This document shows, one piece after another, positions 23,475 through 34,482 of a DNA stretch of 64,000 nucleotides; position 1 is the first letter of the stretch; every line of letters begins with the position of its first letter. The translations under genes were made by a program, and so were the position numbers. Origin of the DNA: Micrococcus lacusdianchii (GTDB taxonomy: Bacteria > Actinomycetota > Actinomycetes > Actinomycetales > Micrococcaceae); the NCBI RefSeq assembly GCF_023155805.1, contig NZ_JAKNUW010000007.1, positions 62,001-126,000 on the forward strand. The letters run 5' to 3'. A model generated the notes under the pieces. That model was not told the DNA's origin. It worked only from the letters and a program-made list of their open reading frames with translations, and searched no databases.

Positions 23475-26400
23475 TCAGCGCCCGGCGGCCGCGGCCCTCT
23501 GCAGGGCCTGGCGGACCCGCTTCTCCGAGACGGACACGGCCGTGCCGAGTTCCTGGGCGAAGAAGGACACCCGCAGCTCCTCGATCAGCCAGCGCACCCG
23601 GTCCAGCTCGGCGGGCACCGGCGTGTCCGGGAAGCGGGCGCGGTGCGCGGCCACGGCGGCGTCGAACTCGTCCTCGAGGCCCTGCACCACGGCCATGGCC
23701 TGGCCGTCGCGCTGGAGATGGCCGCCGGCGTCGAGACGGTCCAGCCGTGTGAGCATCCCCTGCACGTAGCGGGGCAGGTGCTGCAGCTGCTGCCATCCTG
23801 TAGCGGCCACGAACCCGTCGAAGACGAGCTGCTCGAGGTGGGCCTTCACGTCCGACTTCGCCGGCGCCACCGCGAGGGACACGGTGCCCTTGAGGCGGCG
23901 GCGCACCTCGGCGGCGCCGCCGAGCACCTGCGCCACGAGCGCGGTCACGGCGAACACCGTGTCGATCAGGTCTGCGCGGACCCGGTCGAACAGGCCACGG
24001 AACTCGGCCTCCGTGAAGGGCAGCTCCTGGCCCACCAGCCGGTCCACGGCCGCGTGCGTGCTGTCCCGCACGAGGGACTCCACCGAGCCGTGCGGGTTCT
24101 GCGTGAAGGTCAGCTTCTCCCGGTTGTCCAGGTGGTCCACCACGTACCGGTGGGTGCTGGGCAGGGTGGCCATGAGCAGCGCGATCACGCCCGCCCGGTG
24201 CCACGCGGCCTGGTCCTCCGCCGAACGCGCGACGACGAGGCCCGCCGCCGGCGTGCCGTCCGCCGTGGTCTCGGGCACCAGGGCGGGGTAGCCGGTGATG
24301 GCCGGGCCACGGCTGGAGGGATCCGTGGTGATCTTCCGGGGGACCTCGCCCACCGACCACGAGGTCAGCCCGTGGCGCTCCCGGAAGGCGGCGGGCCCCG
24401 CAGTGGGAGCCGCCGCGGGCGCGGCACGACCGGCGTCGTCGGAGCTCTCGCGGCGGCCCTTCCCCCGGCCCCGGCCGTGTCCGCGGGCGGGGCCCGGGCG
24501 GGCGTTCGCGGGGTCGTCGTCGCCGGCCAGGCGCGCGGCGATCGCCGCGCGGTTGGCCTGGGCCAGGCGGGTCTGCAGCACCGCGAGGTCCTGCCCGGCA
24601 CCCATGACGGCGCCACGGGCGTCCACCACTCGGTAGTCCATCCGCAGGTGGTCCGGGACGGCGTCGAGCTGCCACAGGACGGGTTCGACCACGGTGCCGC
24701 GAACGCGGCGCACGGCCGCGGACAGCGCCTGAGGGAGGTCGTCGCGCAGCGGATCAGCGTGGGAGTCGAGGTCGGCCACGAGCGCGCGGGCCACGTCCGG
24801 GGCGGGGACCAGGGACTTGCGCACCGCCTTCGGCAGCGCCTTGATCAGGGCCGTCACCAGCTCGACGCGCAGCCCGGGCACGAGCCACGCGAACCGGTCG
24901 GGGTCCACCTCGCCCAGCAGCAGCACGGGCACGGACACCGTGATGCCGTCCGTGCCGGAGGCGCCCGTGGGGTCGTACGTGTAGTCCAGGTGCAGGTCCA
25001 CGTCCCCGCCGGGCAGCGGGTGGCGGAACGCGGTGGGGAACGCGTCCGTGTCCAGCTGGTCCGCGTCCTCGGTGAGCAGCGCCTCGACGTCCAGGTCCAG
25101 CAGGTCCGGCGTCTCGTGGCGCGCCTTCTTCCACCACGCGTCGAAGTGCCGCTCGGAGACCACGTTCGCGGGGACCCGCGCGTCGTAGAACGCGTAGAGG
25201 TCCTCGTCCCCGATCCGCAGGTCCCGCCGGCGCAGGCGGGTCTCGAGGGCGTCCACCTCCTCGAGGGCGCGGCGGTTGCGCGCGAAGAACCGGTGCCGGG
25301 TGCGCCAGTCGCCCTCCACGAGGGCGTGGCGCAGGAACAGCTCACGGGAGAGCACCGGGTCGATCCGGCCGTAGCGCACGGTGCGCTCGGGGACGACCGT
25401 CACCCCGAACAGCGTCACCTTCTCCTTCGCGACGGCGGCGCCCGCGTTCCGGGACCAGTGCGGCTCGCTGTACGAGCGGCTCACCAGGTCCCCGGCGACC
25501 TCCTCGATCCACTCCGGCTCCACGCGTGCCACCGTGCGCGCCCACAGCCGCGAGGTCTCCACGAGCTCGGCGGCCATCACGAAGGGGTGGCGCTTCTTGA
25601 ACAGGGCCGAGCCGGGGAACACGCCGAACCGGGTGCCGCGGGCGCCCTGGTAGTCGCGCCGGCGTTCGTCGTACGCACCGATCTGGGAGAGCAGGCCCGT
25701 CAGCAGGGACGTGTGGACCGCGTCGTGCTGGCCCACGGGGTCCACGGGACCGGCCTGGACGGACACGCCCACGTCCGTGGCGAGCTGGCGCAGCTGGCGG
25801 ACCAGGTCCTGCCACTCGTGCACGCGCAGCCAGTTGATGTGCTCGCGGCGGCACATCTTCCGGAACTGGGAGCCGGAGAGCTCCTTCTGCTGCTCGCGCA
25901 GGTACTGCCACAGGTTGAGGTAGGCGGAGAAGTCGGAACGGTCGTCCGCGAACCGGGCGTGCAGCTCATCCGCGGCCTGGCGCTGCTCGGTGGGGCGTTC
26001 GCGGGGATCCTGGATGGTCAGGGCCGCGGCGAGGACCATGACCTCGCGCGTGCAGCCGCGCTCGCCGGACTCCAGGATCATGCGGCCCAGGCGCGGGTCC
26101 ACGGGCAGGCGGGCCAGGCGCCGGCCGATCGGCGTGATGGTGCCCGCGGCCGCCGAACGTCCTCCCGACTTCGTGCGCGGCCCGGAGCCGTCGGCGTGGA
26201 GCGCGCCGAGCTCGGTGAGGGTCGCGGCGCCGTCGGTCACCTGCCGGCGATCCGGCGGCTGCACGAACGGGAAGTCCATGACGTCTCGGGGCGTCTCCGC
26301 CACGCCGAGGGAGAGCATCTGCAGGATCACGGAGGCCAGCGAGGTGCGCAGGATCTCCGGGTCCGTGAACTCGGGACGGGAGAGGAAGTCCTCCTCCGAG

Positions 26401-27608
26401 TACAGCCGGATCGCGATGCCCGGGCTCGTGCGCCCCGAGCGGCCCGAGCGCTGGTTCGCGCTGGCCTGGGAGATCCGCTCGATGGGCAGGCGCTGGACCT
26501 TGGTGCGGTGCGAGTATCGGGAGATGCGGGCCGTGCCCGTGTCCACCACGTACTTGATGCCGGGCACCGTCAGGGACGTCTCCGCCACGTTCGTGGCCAG
26601 CACGATCCGCCGCCGCACGCCCGCCTGCGCCCGGCCGAACACGCGGTGCTGCTCGGCCATGGACAGCCGCCCGAACAGCGGCAGGATCTCGGTGCCCGCC
26701 AGGCGCGGGGAGGAGGCGACGACGCCGGCCAGGTGGTCCGCGGCGTCGCGGATCTCCCGCTCGCCCGGGAAGAACACCAGGATGTCGCCGGGCGCCTCGC
26801 CCGCGAGCTCGAGCACGGCGTCGCCGACGGCCTCGACCGGGTCGCGGGTCTCGGCGTGGTCGTCGGCGTCGTCGTCCGGGTCGTCCGGCTCGGGCTCGGC
26901 GGTCAGGGGCCGGTAGCGGATCTCCACCGGGTAGGTGCGCCCGGAGACCTCGATGATCGGCGCGGGGACCACGCGGGCGCCGTCGTCGGCCTCCACGGCG
27001 TCCTCGTGCTCCTCGCCCTCGGCGAGCGGCCGGCCGAAGTGCCGCGCGAACCGCTCGGGGTCGATCGTGGCGGAGGTGATGATCACCTTCAGGTCCGGGC
27101 GAAGGGGGAGCAGTCGCTTGAGGTAGCCCAGGAGGAAGTCGATGTTGAGGCTGCGCTCGTGGGCCTCGTCGATGATGATCGCCGAGTAGCGGCGCAGGTC
27201 CGGGTCGTGGGGGATCTCGGCCAGCAGGATGCCGTCCGTCATCACCTTCACGCGCGTGGCCCGCGAGGTCTCCGCGGTGAAGCGCACCTGGTAGCCCACC
27301 GTCTCGCCAATGTCCTGGCCGAGCTCCGCGGCGATCCGCTCGGCCACCGAGCGTGCGGCCAGGCGGCGGGGCTGGGTGTGGCCGACCACGCCGTGCTCGC
27401 CCAGGCCCAGGGCCAGGAGCATCTTGGGCAGCTGGGTGGTCTTGCCGGAGCCGGTCTCGCCCGCCACGATCACCACCTGGTGCTCGCGGACCGCCGCCAT
27501 GATCTCGTCGCGCCGCTCGGCGACGGGGAGATGCTCCGGGAAGGTGATCGAGGGGGCGGGGGCGGCCTCCGGAGAGGGCGGGCCCGCGGGCGGAGGAGTC
27601 TGCGTCAT
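23475..27608 (-). CDS. hrpA: ATP-dependent RNA helicase HrpA
   Basis: 1377-residue DEAH-box helicase, close to E. coli HrpA in length. Seen: Walker A GETGSGKTT (50-58), DEAH (147-150), SATIDPERFARHF, the motif VI region QRSGRSGRTSPGIAIRLYSE, then HA2/OB regions and a long C-terminal DUF3418-type region. It contains an acidic insert (EPEPDDPDDDADDHAE) near 245-260 and a basic/Ala-Pro linker near 1000-1080 (GRGKGRRESSDDAGRA). It probably acts in rRNA processing or mRNA turnover and resolution of stalled translation. TAGGCT lies 10 nt before the ATG. Confidence 0.95.
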   Translation of the reverse strand: MTQTPPPAGPPSPEAAPAPSITFPEHLPVAERRDEIMAAVREHQVVIVAGETGSGKTTQLPKMLLALGLGEHGVVGHTQPRRLAARSVAERIAAELGQDIGETVGYQVRFTAETSRATRVKVMTDGILLAEIPHDPDLRRYSAIIIDEAHERSLNIDFLLGYLKRLLPLRPDLKVIITSATIDPERFARHFGRPLAEGEEHEDAVEADDGARVVPAPIIEVSGRTYPVEIRYRPLTAEPEPDDPDDDADDHAETRDPVEAVGDAVLELAGEAPGDILVFFPGEREIRDAADHLAGVVASSPRLAGTEILPLFGRLSMAEQHRVFGRAQAGVRRRIVLATNVAETSLTVPGIKYVVDTGTARISRYSHRTKVQRLPIERISQASANQRSGRSGRTSPGIAIRLYSEEDFLSRPEFTDPEILRTSLASVILQMLSLGVAETPRDVMDFPFVQPPDRRQVTDGAATLTELGALHADGSGPRTKSGGRSAAAGTITPIGRRLARLPVDPRLGRMILESGERGCTREVMVLAAALTIQDPRERPTEQRQAADELHARFADDRSDFSAYLNLWQYLREQQKELSGSQFRKMCRREHINWLRVHEWQDLVRQLRQLATDVGVSVQAGPVDPVGQHDAVHTSLLTGLLSQIGAYDERRRDYQGARGTRFGVFPGSALFKKRHPFVMAAELVETSRLWARTVARVEPEWIEEVAGDLVSRSYSEPHWSRNAGAAVAKEKVTLFGVTVVPERTVRYGRIDPVLSRELFLRHALVEGDWRTRHRFFARNRRALEEVDALETRLRRRDLRIGDEDLYAFYDARVPANVVSERHFDAWWKKARHETPDLLDLDVEALLTEDADQLDTDAFPTAFRHPLPGGDVDLHLDYTYDPTGASGTDGITVSVPVLLLGEVDPDRFAWLVPGLRVELVTALIKALPKAVRKSLVPAPDVARALVADLDSHADPLRDDLPQALSAAVRRVRGTVVEPVLWQLDAVPDHLRMDYRVVDARGAVMGAGQDLAVLQTRLAQANRAAIAARLAGDDDPANARPGPARGHGRGRGKGRRESSDDAGRAAPAAAPTAGPAAFRERHGLTSWSVGEVPRKITTDPSSRGPAITGYPALVPETTADGTPAAGLVVARSAEDQAAWHRAGVIALLMATLPSTHRYVVDHLDNREKLTFTQNPHGSVESLVRDSTHAAVDRLVGQELPFTEAEFRGLFDRVRADLIDTVFAVTALVAQVLGGAAEVRRRLKGTVSLAVAPAKSDVKAHLEQLVFDGFVAATGWQQLQHLPRYVQGMLTRLDRLDAGGHLQRDGQAMAVVQGLEDEFDAAVAAHRARFPDTPVPAELDRVRWLIEELRVSFFAQELGTAVSVSEKRVRQALQRAAAAGR

Positions 27609-27683
27609 GACGCGGACCAGCCTAGTGCCGTGCGCGGGGCCGGTGCGCGGGGTCGACGCGTCGAGTGTGCTTCTCTGGACGGC

Positions 27684-29318
27684 ATGGACCAGAACACGCT
27701 CTTCCTGCTGTCAGCGATCGGGCTGTACTTCGCGGCCATGATCGCGATCGGACTCTACGCCGCCCGGCAGAACTCCGACCTTGACGACTACATGCTCGCC
27801 GGGCGCAACATGAAGCCCTCCGTCGCCGCCCTGTCGGCCGGCGCCTCGGACATGTCCGGCTGGCTGCTCATGGGCCTGCCCGGCGCCATCTACGCGTCCG
27901 GCCTGGTGGAGGGCTGGATGGCCATCGGCCTGACCGTCGGCGCCTGGGTGAACTGGAAGGTCGTCGCGCCGCGGCTGCGCTCGTACACCGAGGTGTCAGG
28001 CAACTCCATCACGATCCCCTCGTTCCTGGAGAACCGCTTCAAGGACCGCACGCACATCCTGCGGATCGTCTCCGGCCTGATCATCCTCGTCTTCTTCACG
28101 TTCTACGTGTCCTCCGGCATGGTGGCCGGCGGCAAGTTCGTCGAGTCCACCTTCGGGCCGAACTCGTTCTACGCCGAGGGCGTCGAGATCACGTACCTCA
28201 CGGGCATGCTCATCGTCGCGGGCATCACCGTGTTCTACACGCTGTTCGGCGGCTTCCTCGGCGCCTCCCTGACCGACGTCGCGCAGGGCGTCCTCATGTT
28301 CCTGGCCCTCCTGCTGGTCCCGATCGTCGTGATCGTCATCATGGGCGGCTGGGACGCGGTCATCGACGGCGTCCGGGCAGCCGACGCCGCGGCCGCCGCC
28401 GAGGGTGTCGACCATCTCTCCATGGTCAAGAACGCCACCCTGATCGGTGTGCTGTCCTCCGTCGCCTGGGGCCTGGGCTACTTCGGCCAGCCGCACATCA
28501 TCGTGCGCTTCATGGCCCTGCGCACCACGCGGGACGCCGCCACGGCACGTCGCGTGGGCATCACCTGGATGGCGCTGTCCGTGTTCGGCGCCGTGATGGT
28601 GGCCCTCGTGGGCATCGCCTACTTCCAGGCCGACGACGGCGCCACCCTGGAGGACCCGGAGACCGTGTTCCTGGTGCTCTCGGCGATCCTGTTCCACCCC
28701 TTCGTCGCCGGACTCGTGCTCGCCGCCGTCCTGGCCGCGATCATGTCGACGATCTCGTCACAGCTGATCGTGTGCTCGTCCGCCCTCGTGGAGGACCTGT
28801 ACAAGGTCGTCGGCCGGCACCCCTCGGCCCGTGCCGGACTGTGGCTCGGCCGCATCGGTGTGCTGGTCGTCTCCGTCATCGCGGGCCTCCTGGCGCTGGA
28901 CCCCGCCGCCTCCGTCCTCGAGCTCGTGTCCTTCGCCTGGGCCGGCTTCGGCGCGGCCTTCGGCCCGGTGATCCTGCTGGCCCTGTACTGGGAGAAGTTC
29001 ACCTCATGGGGCGCCATGGCCGCCGTCGTCTCCGGCGCCACCGTGGCGTGGTTCTGGTCCAAGGCCAGCGCGGAGACCTGGGAGTGGTTCGGTCTGTACG
29101 AGATCGTCCCCGGCTTCCTGGCCGCCCTCATCCTGGGTGTCGCGGTATCCCTGTTCACCCAGCGCTCCCGCCACGTCAACGAGGAGATCAACCGCGAGTT
29201 CACCGGTGCCATCGACATCGTGGCCGGTCGCGAGCCGAGCACGCGGAGCCAGCCGGCCGTGCCGGCCGACGGCGCCCGCAGCGGATCGACCGCCGCGGAT
29301 CCGCGCGCGCAGGCGTGA
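27684..29318 (+). CDS. putP: Sodium/proline symporter
   Basis: 544-residue SSS-family transporter with about 13 membrane helices. PutP hallmarks: LAGRNMKPSVAALSAGASDM and SGWLLMGLPGAIYASG in TM2, SYTEVSGNSITIPSFLENRF, and YTLFGGFLGASLTD. The C-terminal tail carries VNEEINREFTGAIDIVAGRE. It imports proline with Na+, for nutrition or osmoprotection. It overlaps the next gene by 4 nt. No strong ribosome site is visible before the ATG. Confidence 0.93.
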   Translation: MDQNTLFLLSAIGLYFAAMIAIGLYAARQNSDLDDYMLAGRNMKPSVAALSAGASDMSGWLLMGLPGAIYASGLVEGWMAIGLTVGAWVNWKVVAPRLRSYTEVSGNSITIPSFLENRFKDRTHILRIVSGLIILVFFTFYVSSGMVAGGKFVESTFGPNSFYAEGVEITYLTGMLIVAGITVFYTLFGGFLGASLTDVAQGVLMFLALLLVPIVVIVIMGGWDAVIDGVRAADAAAAAEGVDHLSMVKNATLIGVLSSVAWGLGYFGQPHIIVRFMALRTTRDAATARRVGITWMALSVFGAVMVALVGIAYFQADDGATLEDPETVFLVLSAILFHPFVAGLVLAAVLAAIMSTISSQLIVCSSALVEDLYKVVGRHPSARAGLWLGRIGVLVVSVIAGLLALDPAASVLELVSFAWAGFGAAFGPVILLALYWEKFTSWGAMAAVVSGATVAWFWSKASAETWEWFGLYEIVPGFLAALILGVAVSLFTQRSRHVNEEINREFTGAIDIVAGREPSTRSQPAVPADGARSGSTAADPRAQA

Positions 29319-29908
29319 GGCTCTTCCTCGCGATCCGTCCGCCGAGGGCCGTGCTCGACCACCTCGAGTCGGCCCTCGACGGCGTCCGGGACGGGGCCGG
29401 GCGCGCGCTGCGCTGGACCGATCCGGAGCAGCGGCACCTGACGCTGGCGTTCCACCCGGAGGTGCCCGCCGGCGCCGTGGACGACGTCGTCGCCGACGCC
29501 GGCCGCATCGCGGCGGGACATGCCCCGCTGGACCTGCACCTGGCCGGAGCGGGGGAGTTCTCCCACCGCACGCTCTGGGTGGGGGTGGGCGGGCAGGTTC
29601 GGGAGCTCGGCGCGCTCCTGGCGGAGCCCTGGCTCGCCGACGACGACGGCCGGGACCGCCGGCGCGCCCACCTCACCGTGGCGCGGGTCTCGGGCGCCGC
29701 GCCCCGACCTCGGGGTCGGAGGCGGGGCGAGCCCCGTCCGCCGGCGCCGGCCACCGTCCTGCTGGCCGAGGCCGTGCACGCGCTCACGGTGTACCGCGGG
29801 CCGCAGTGGACCGCCGACGAGGTCGAGGTCGTGGCGTCCCGGCTCGGCGAGGGCCGCTCCGGCGGGCCGCTGCACGAGGTGCTGGCGACCGTCCCGCTGC
29901 GCGGCTGA
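29315..29908 (+). CDS. thpR: RNA 2',3'-cyclic phosphodiesterase / 2'-5' RNA ligase-like protein
   Basis: 197 residues with the duplicated H-x-T-x motifs of the 2H phosphoesterase superfamily: HLTLAF near residue 43 and HLTVARV near 125. The N-terminus RLFLAIRPPRAVLDHL is typical of ThpR/LigT. It has an Arg/Pro-rich loop near 135-150. It starts with GTG overlapping the putP stop (GTGA), so it is cotranslated with an unrelated transporter. The biological substrate is unclear. Confidence 0.88.
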   Translation: MRLFLAIRPPRAVLDHLESALDGVRDGAGRALRWTDPEQRHLTLAFHPEVPAGAVDDVVADAGRIAAGHAPLDLHLAGAGEFSHRTLWVGVGGQVRELGALLAEPWLADDDGRDRRRAHLTVARVSGAAPRPRGRRRGEPRPPAPATVLLAEAVHALTVYRGPQWTADEVEVVASRLGEGRSGGPLHEVLATVPLRG

Positions 29909-29935
29909 CGGGCCGACGAGCAGGCCCGAACGAAC

Positions 29936-29992
29936 AGAGTGGTCACGACATGCCGCCACCGGAGTCCGGTGATGGCGTGTCGTGACCACTCT
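29936..29992. repeat. Long near-perfect palindrome between convergent genes
   Basis: 27-bp arms (29936-29962 and 29966-29992) with an AGT loop; two wobble pairs and one mismatch. Core GTGGTCACGACA. It lies between the thpR stop and the SSADH stop and probably works as a bidirectional terminator. Its length and neat ends also suggest a member of a dispersed palindromic repeat family. Confidence 0.7.
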
Positions 29993-30057
29993 GCGTGCGT
30001 CAGGCGGCCGACGGGCCGGCCGGAGCGGGAGACCCGCCCGGCCGACCCGGCCCGGGG

Positions 30058-31473
30058 TCAGCCCTCCAGGGGGCCCTGCACCGCGTACAGGCGCTTGTTG
30101 GCGAACTCGTCCAGGGCCAGGGGGCCGAGCTCGCGTCCGAAGCCCGAGCGCTTCACGCCGCCGAAGGGCAGGTTCGCCCCGGCGGCGGAGGCGAGGTTCA
30201 CGTTCGCCATGCCCACCTCGAGCTGGCCGGCCACGCGCTTGGCCTCGTCCAGGTCCGTGGAGAAGACGGCGCCGCCGAGACCGTACTGCGAGTCGTTGGC
30301 CAGCGCCACGGCCTCCTCGGCCGAGGACACCTTGTAGACCACGGCGGCCATGCCGAACAGCTCCTGCGTGTAGGCGGGGTTCTCCTGGTCCACGTCCGTG
30401 ATCACGGCCGGGGAGACGTAGAAACCCTCGCCCTCGGGGCCCGAGACGCGCTCGCCGCCCACGTGGACGGTGGCGCCGGCCTCCTTGGCCGCGGCGATCT
30501 GCTCGGCGAGCCCGTCGGCCGCGGACTCCGAGGACAGCGGGCCGTAGACGTCGGCGTCGCGCGAGGTCGGGTCGCCGGGCTTCATCGCCGAGGAGCGCTG
30601 GACCAGCTCGTCCACGAAGTCGTCGTAGAGGTCCTCCATGACGATCATGCGCTTGTTCGAGTTGCAGGCCTGGCCCCAGTTGCCCATCCGGGTGGCCAGT
30701 GCGTCGCGGGCGGCCGCGCGGGCGTCCGGCGCGGAGAGCACGATGTACGGATCGGAGCCGCCGAGCTCGAGGACGACCTTCTTGAGGTGCCGGCCGGCCT
30801 GCTCGGCGACGGCGGCGCCGGCCCGCTCCGAACCGGTGAGGGACACGCCCTGCACTCGCGGATCGGCGATGATCGTGGAGATCTGGTCGTGGGTGGCGAA
30901 CACGTTCTGGTACACGCCCTCCGGCAGTCCGGCCTCGGTGAAGAGCTCTTCCAGCAGCTGCGCCACCTGCGGGTTGATCTCGGCGTGCTTCAGCAGGATG
31001 GTGTTGCCGAGCACGAGGTTCGGCGCCACGAAACGGGCCACCTGGTACACCGGGAAGTTCCACGGCATGATCCCCAGCAGCGGGCCGAGCGGCAACCGCT
31101 GGACGAACGCCTCCTGCCCGGAGAACTGCTTGATCGGCTGGTCCGTGAGCAGCTCCTCGGCCTCGTCCGCGTAGTACCCGAAGATCTGGGCGCCGTAGCG
31201 CACCTCGCCGACTGCAGCGCCGAGGGACTTGCCCATCTCCGTGGTGATCAGCGCGGCGATGTCCTTGGAGCGCTCGGCCAGCAGCTCGGAGATCCGCTTC
31301 ACGACGGCGGCGCGCTCGGCCACCGACTTCCGGGACCACTGCTCGTAGGCGGCCTGCGAGGCGTCGAGGGCGTCGGCGATCTGCTGATCCGTGGCGTTGT
31401 CGAAGGACTTCAGCAGCTCCCCGGTGGCCGGGTTGATCGTGCGGTAGCCCTGAGAGGCGGAGGTGGTGGTCAT
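30058..31473 (-). CDS. gabD: NAD(P)-dependent succinate-semialdehyde dehydrogenase
   Basis: 471-residue aldehyde dehydrogenase. Seen: GIMPWNFPVYQV, GNTILLKHAE, general-base Glu236 in LELGGSDPYIVL, nucleophile Cys270 in GQACNSNKR, and the late LPFGGVKRSGFGREL. The short (~455-470) length and GSDPYIVL/KRSGFGRE pattern fit the SSADH branch that uses a Ser/Lys phosphate-binding loop. It oxidises succinic semialdehyde to succinate; with the Kgd decarboxylase activity encoded at 10-14 kb it could complete a TCA variant. The 5' region carries AAAGGGTGACGACTG before the ATG. Confidence 0.88.
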   Translation of the reverse strand: MTTTSASQGYRTINPATGELLKSFDNATDQQIADALDASQAAYEQWSRKSVAERAAVVKRISELLAERSKDIAALITTEMGKSLGAAVGEVRYGAQIFGYYADEAEELLTDQPIKQFSGQEAFVQRLPLGPLLGIMPWNFPVYQVARFVAPNLVLGNTILLKHAEINPQVAQLLEELFTEAGLPEGVYQNVFATHDQISTIIADPRVQGVSLTGSERAGAAVAEQAGRHLKKVVLELGGSDPYIVLSAPDARAAARDALATRMGNWGQACNSNKRMIVMEDLYDDFVDELVQRSSAMKPGDPTSRDADVYGPLSSESAADGLAEQIAAAKEAGATVHVGGERVSGPEGEGFYVSPAVITDVDQENPAYTQELFGMAAVVYKVSSAEEAVALANDSQYGLGGAVFSTDLDEAKRVAGQLEVGMANVNLASAAGANLPFGGVKRSGFGRELGPLALDEFANKRLYAVQGPLEG

Positions 31474-31536
31474 CAGTCGTCACCCTTTCGTGTGGACGTC
31501 CTGCGTTGAGCTCCCCATCCTGCCGGAGGCCCCCGC

Positions 31537-32286
31537 TCACTCCCAGATCCCGGACGCCCCTCTTCGCCACGAGCCGAGAAGGTGGGTGTCCACGACCCCG
31601 GCGGCCTCCATCAGGGCGAAGCACGTGGTCGGCCCCACGAATCGGCAGCCGTGCGCCTTCAGCGCCCTCGCGAGCGCGCGCGACTCGTCCGAGACCGAGG
31701 GGACCTGCGCCACCGTCTCCGGCCGTGGGGTCGCGGCAGGCTGGTGAGCCCAGACCAGCCCCGGCAGACCGCGGGCCGGCCGGTCGCCGTCGCCGTGCCA
31801 GGCGGGGCCCGCACCGAGGGAGCCCGGGTGCAGCGGGGCGTACCGCTCGCCGCGCATCCCGACGACGGCTTGTGCGTCCGCGACCGCGGCCTCGATCTTG
31901 CGCCGGTTCCGGATGATGCCGGGGTCCGCCAGCAGCGCCTCGACCTCCGCGTCCCCGAACGCCGCGACGGCGTCCGGGTCGAAGCCCGCGAACACCTCCC
32001 GGAACCGCGGCCGCTTGGCCAGGACGGTCCGCCAGCTCAGGCCCGACTGGAACGCCTCGAGCACGAGGCGCTCGAACAGGCCCGGCTCGTCCGTGACGGG
32101 CAGGCCCCACTCCGTGTCGTAGTACTCCCGCAGCAGCGGATCCTGTGCCGCCCACGGCGGGCGGGCTCGCCCGTCCTCACCCACGACGACGCCACTCGGC
32201 GGCGCCTGCCGCCCGTCGGCCGGTGGATCCTCGGCGGGGGTGGGGACGGGGGCGGGGAGGCCGTCGTCGGCGTGGTGCGCGCTCAT
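31537..32286 (-). CDS. tag: DNA-3-methyladenine glycosylase I, zinc-site variant
   Basis: 249 residues. Family blocks present: YYDTEWGLPVTDE, LFERLVLEAFQSGLSWRTVL with the catalytic Glu (near 77), DPGIIRNRRKI, and FVGPTTCFALMEAAGVVDTH. The zinc-snap ligands of E. coli Tag (Cys4, His17, His175, Cys179) are mostly replaced: RCxW is RPPW, YHD is YYD and the last Cys is Ser; only the THL His remains. A 40-residue Pro-rich N-terminus precedes the domain. It should excise 3-methyladenine. TAGGCT ends 6 nt before the ATG. Confidence 0.88.
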   Translation of the reverse strand: MSAHHADDGLPAPVPTPAEDPPADGRQAPPSGVVVGEDGRARPPWAAQDPLLREYYDTEWGLPVTDEPGLFERLVLEAFQSGLSWRTVLAKRPRFREVFAGFDPDAVAAFGDAEVEALLADPGIIRNRRKIEAAVADAQAVVGMRGERYAPLHPGSLGAGPAWHGDGDRPARGLPGLVWAHQPAATPRPETVAQVPSVSDESRALARALKAHGCRFVGPTTCFALMEAAGVVDTHLLGSWRRGASGIWE

Positions 32287-32292
32287 GCCCCG

Positions 32293-32298
32293 AGCCTA
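32293..32298 (-). promoter_or_regulatory. -10 element for leaderless tag
   Basis: TAGGCT on the minus strand ending 6 nt before the tag ATG, identical in sequence and spacing to the aroA element. Confidence 0.45.
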
Positions 32299-32488
32299 GG
32301 AGCGGCCCCGGACATCCGGAGCCGGAACGCGACGCCCGGGGACGCAACGCCGGCAACGGACGCCTGTGCAGGAGGCACCGCCGGACCTCGTCACTCGAGC
32401 CGCCCTGCCAGGGAGGGCAGTCACGTGGGGGCTCGTGGACGTGGTCGCGGAGCCGGCACCCTGGCCCCCGCGCCGCGGCACGGACCGC

Positions 32489-34420
<1,932 letters not shown>

Positions 34421-34482
34421 GAGCGACACTAGCACGTCCCCTGCGAGGCCTCACCGTCCGCCGCCCAGCCGCGGCGGGACGC

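Noticed and set aside
23435-23475. Possible terminator between HIT and hrpA
   Set aside because: Only a broken, GC-rich partial stem; not clearly better than chance in this composition.
23295-27683. Plus-strand extension upstream of putP covering hrpA
   Set aside because: Antisense of hrpA; PutP homology starts only at 27684.
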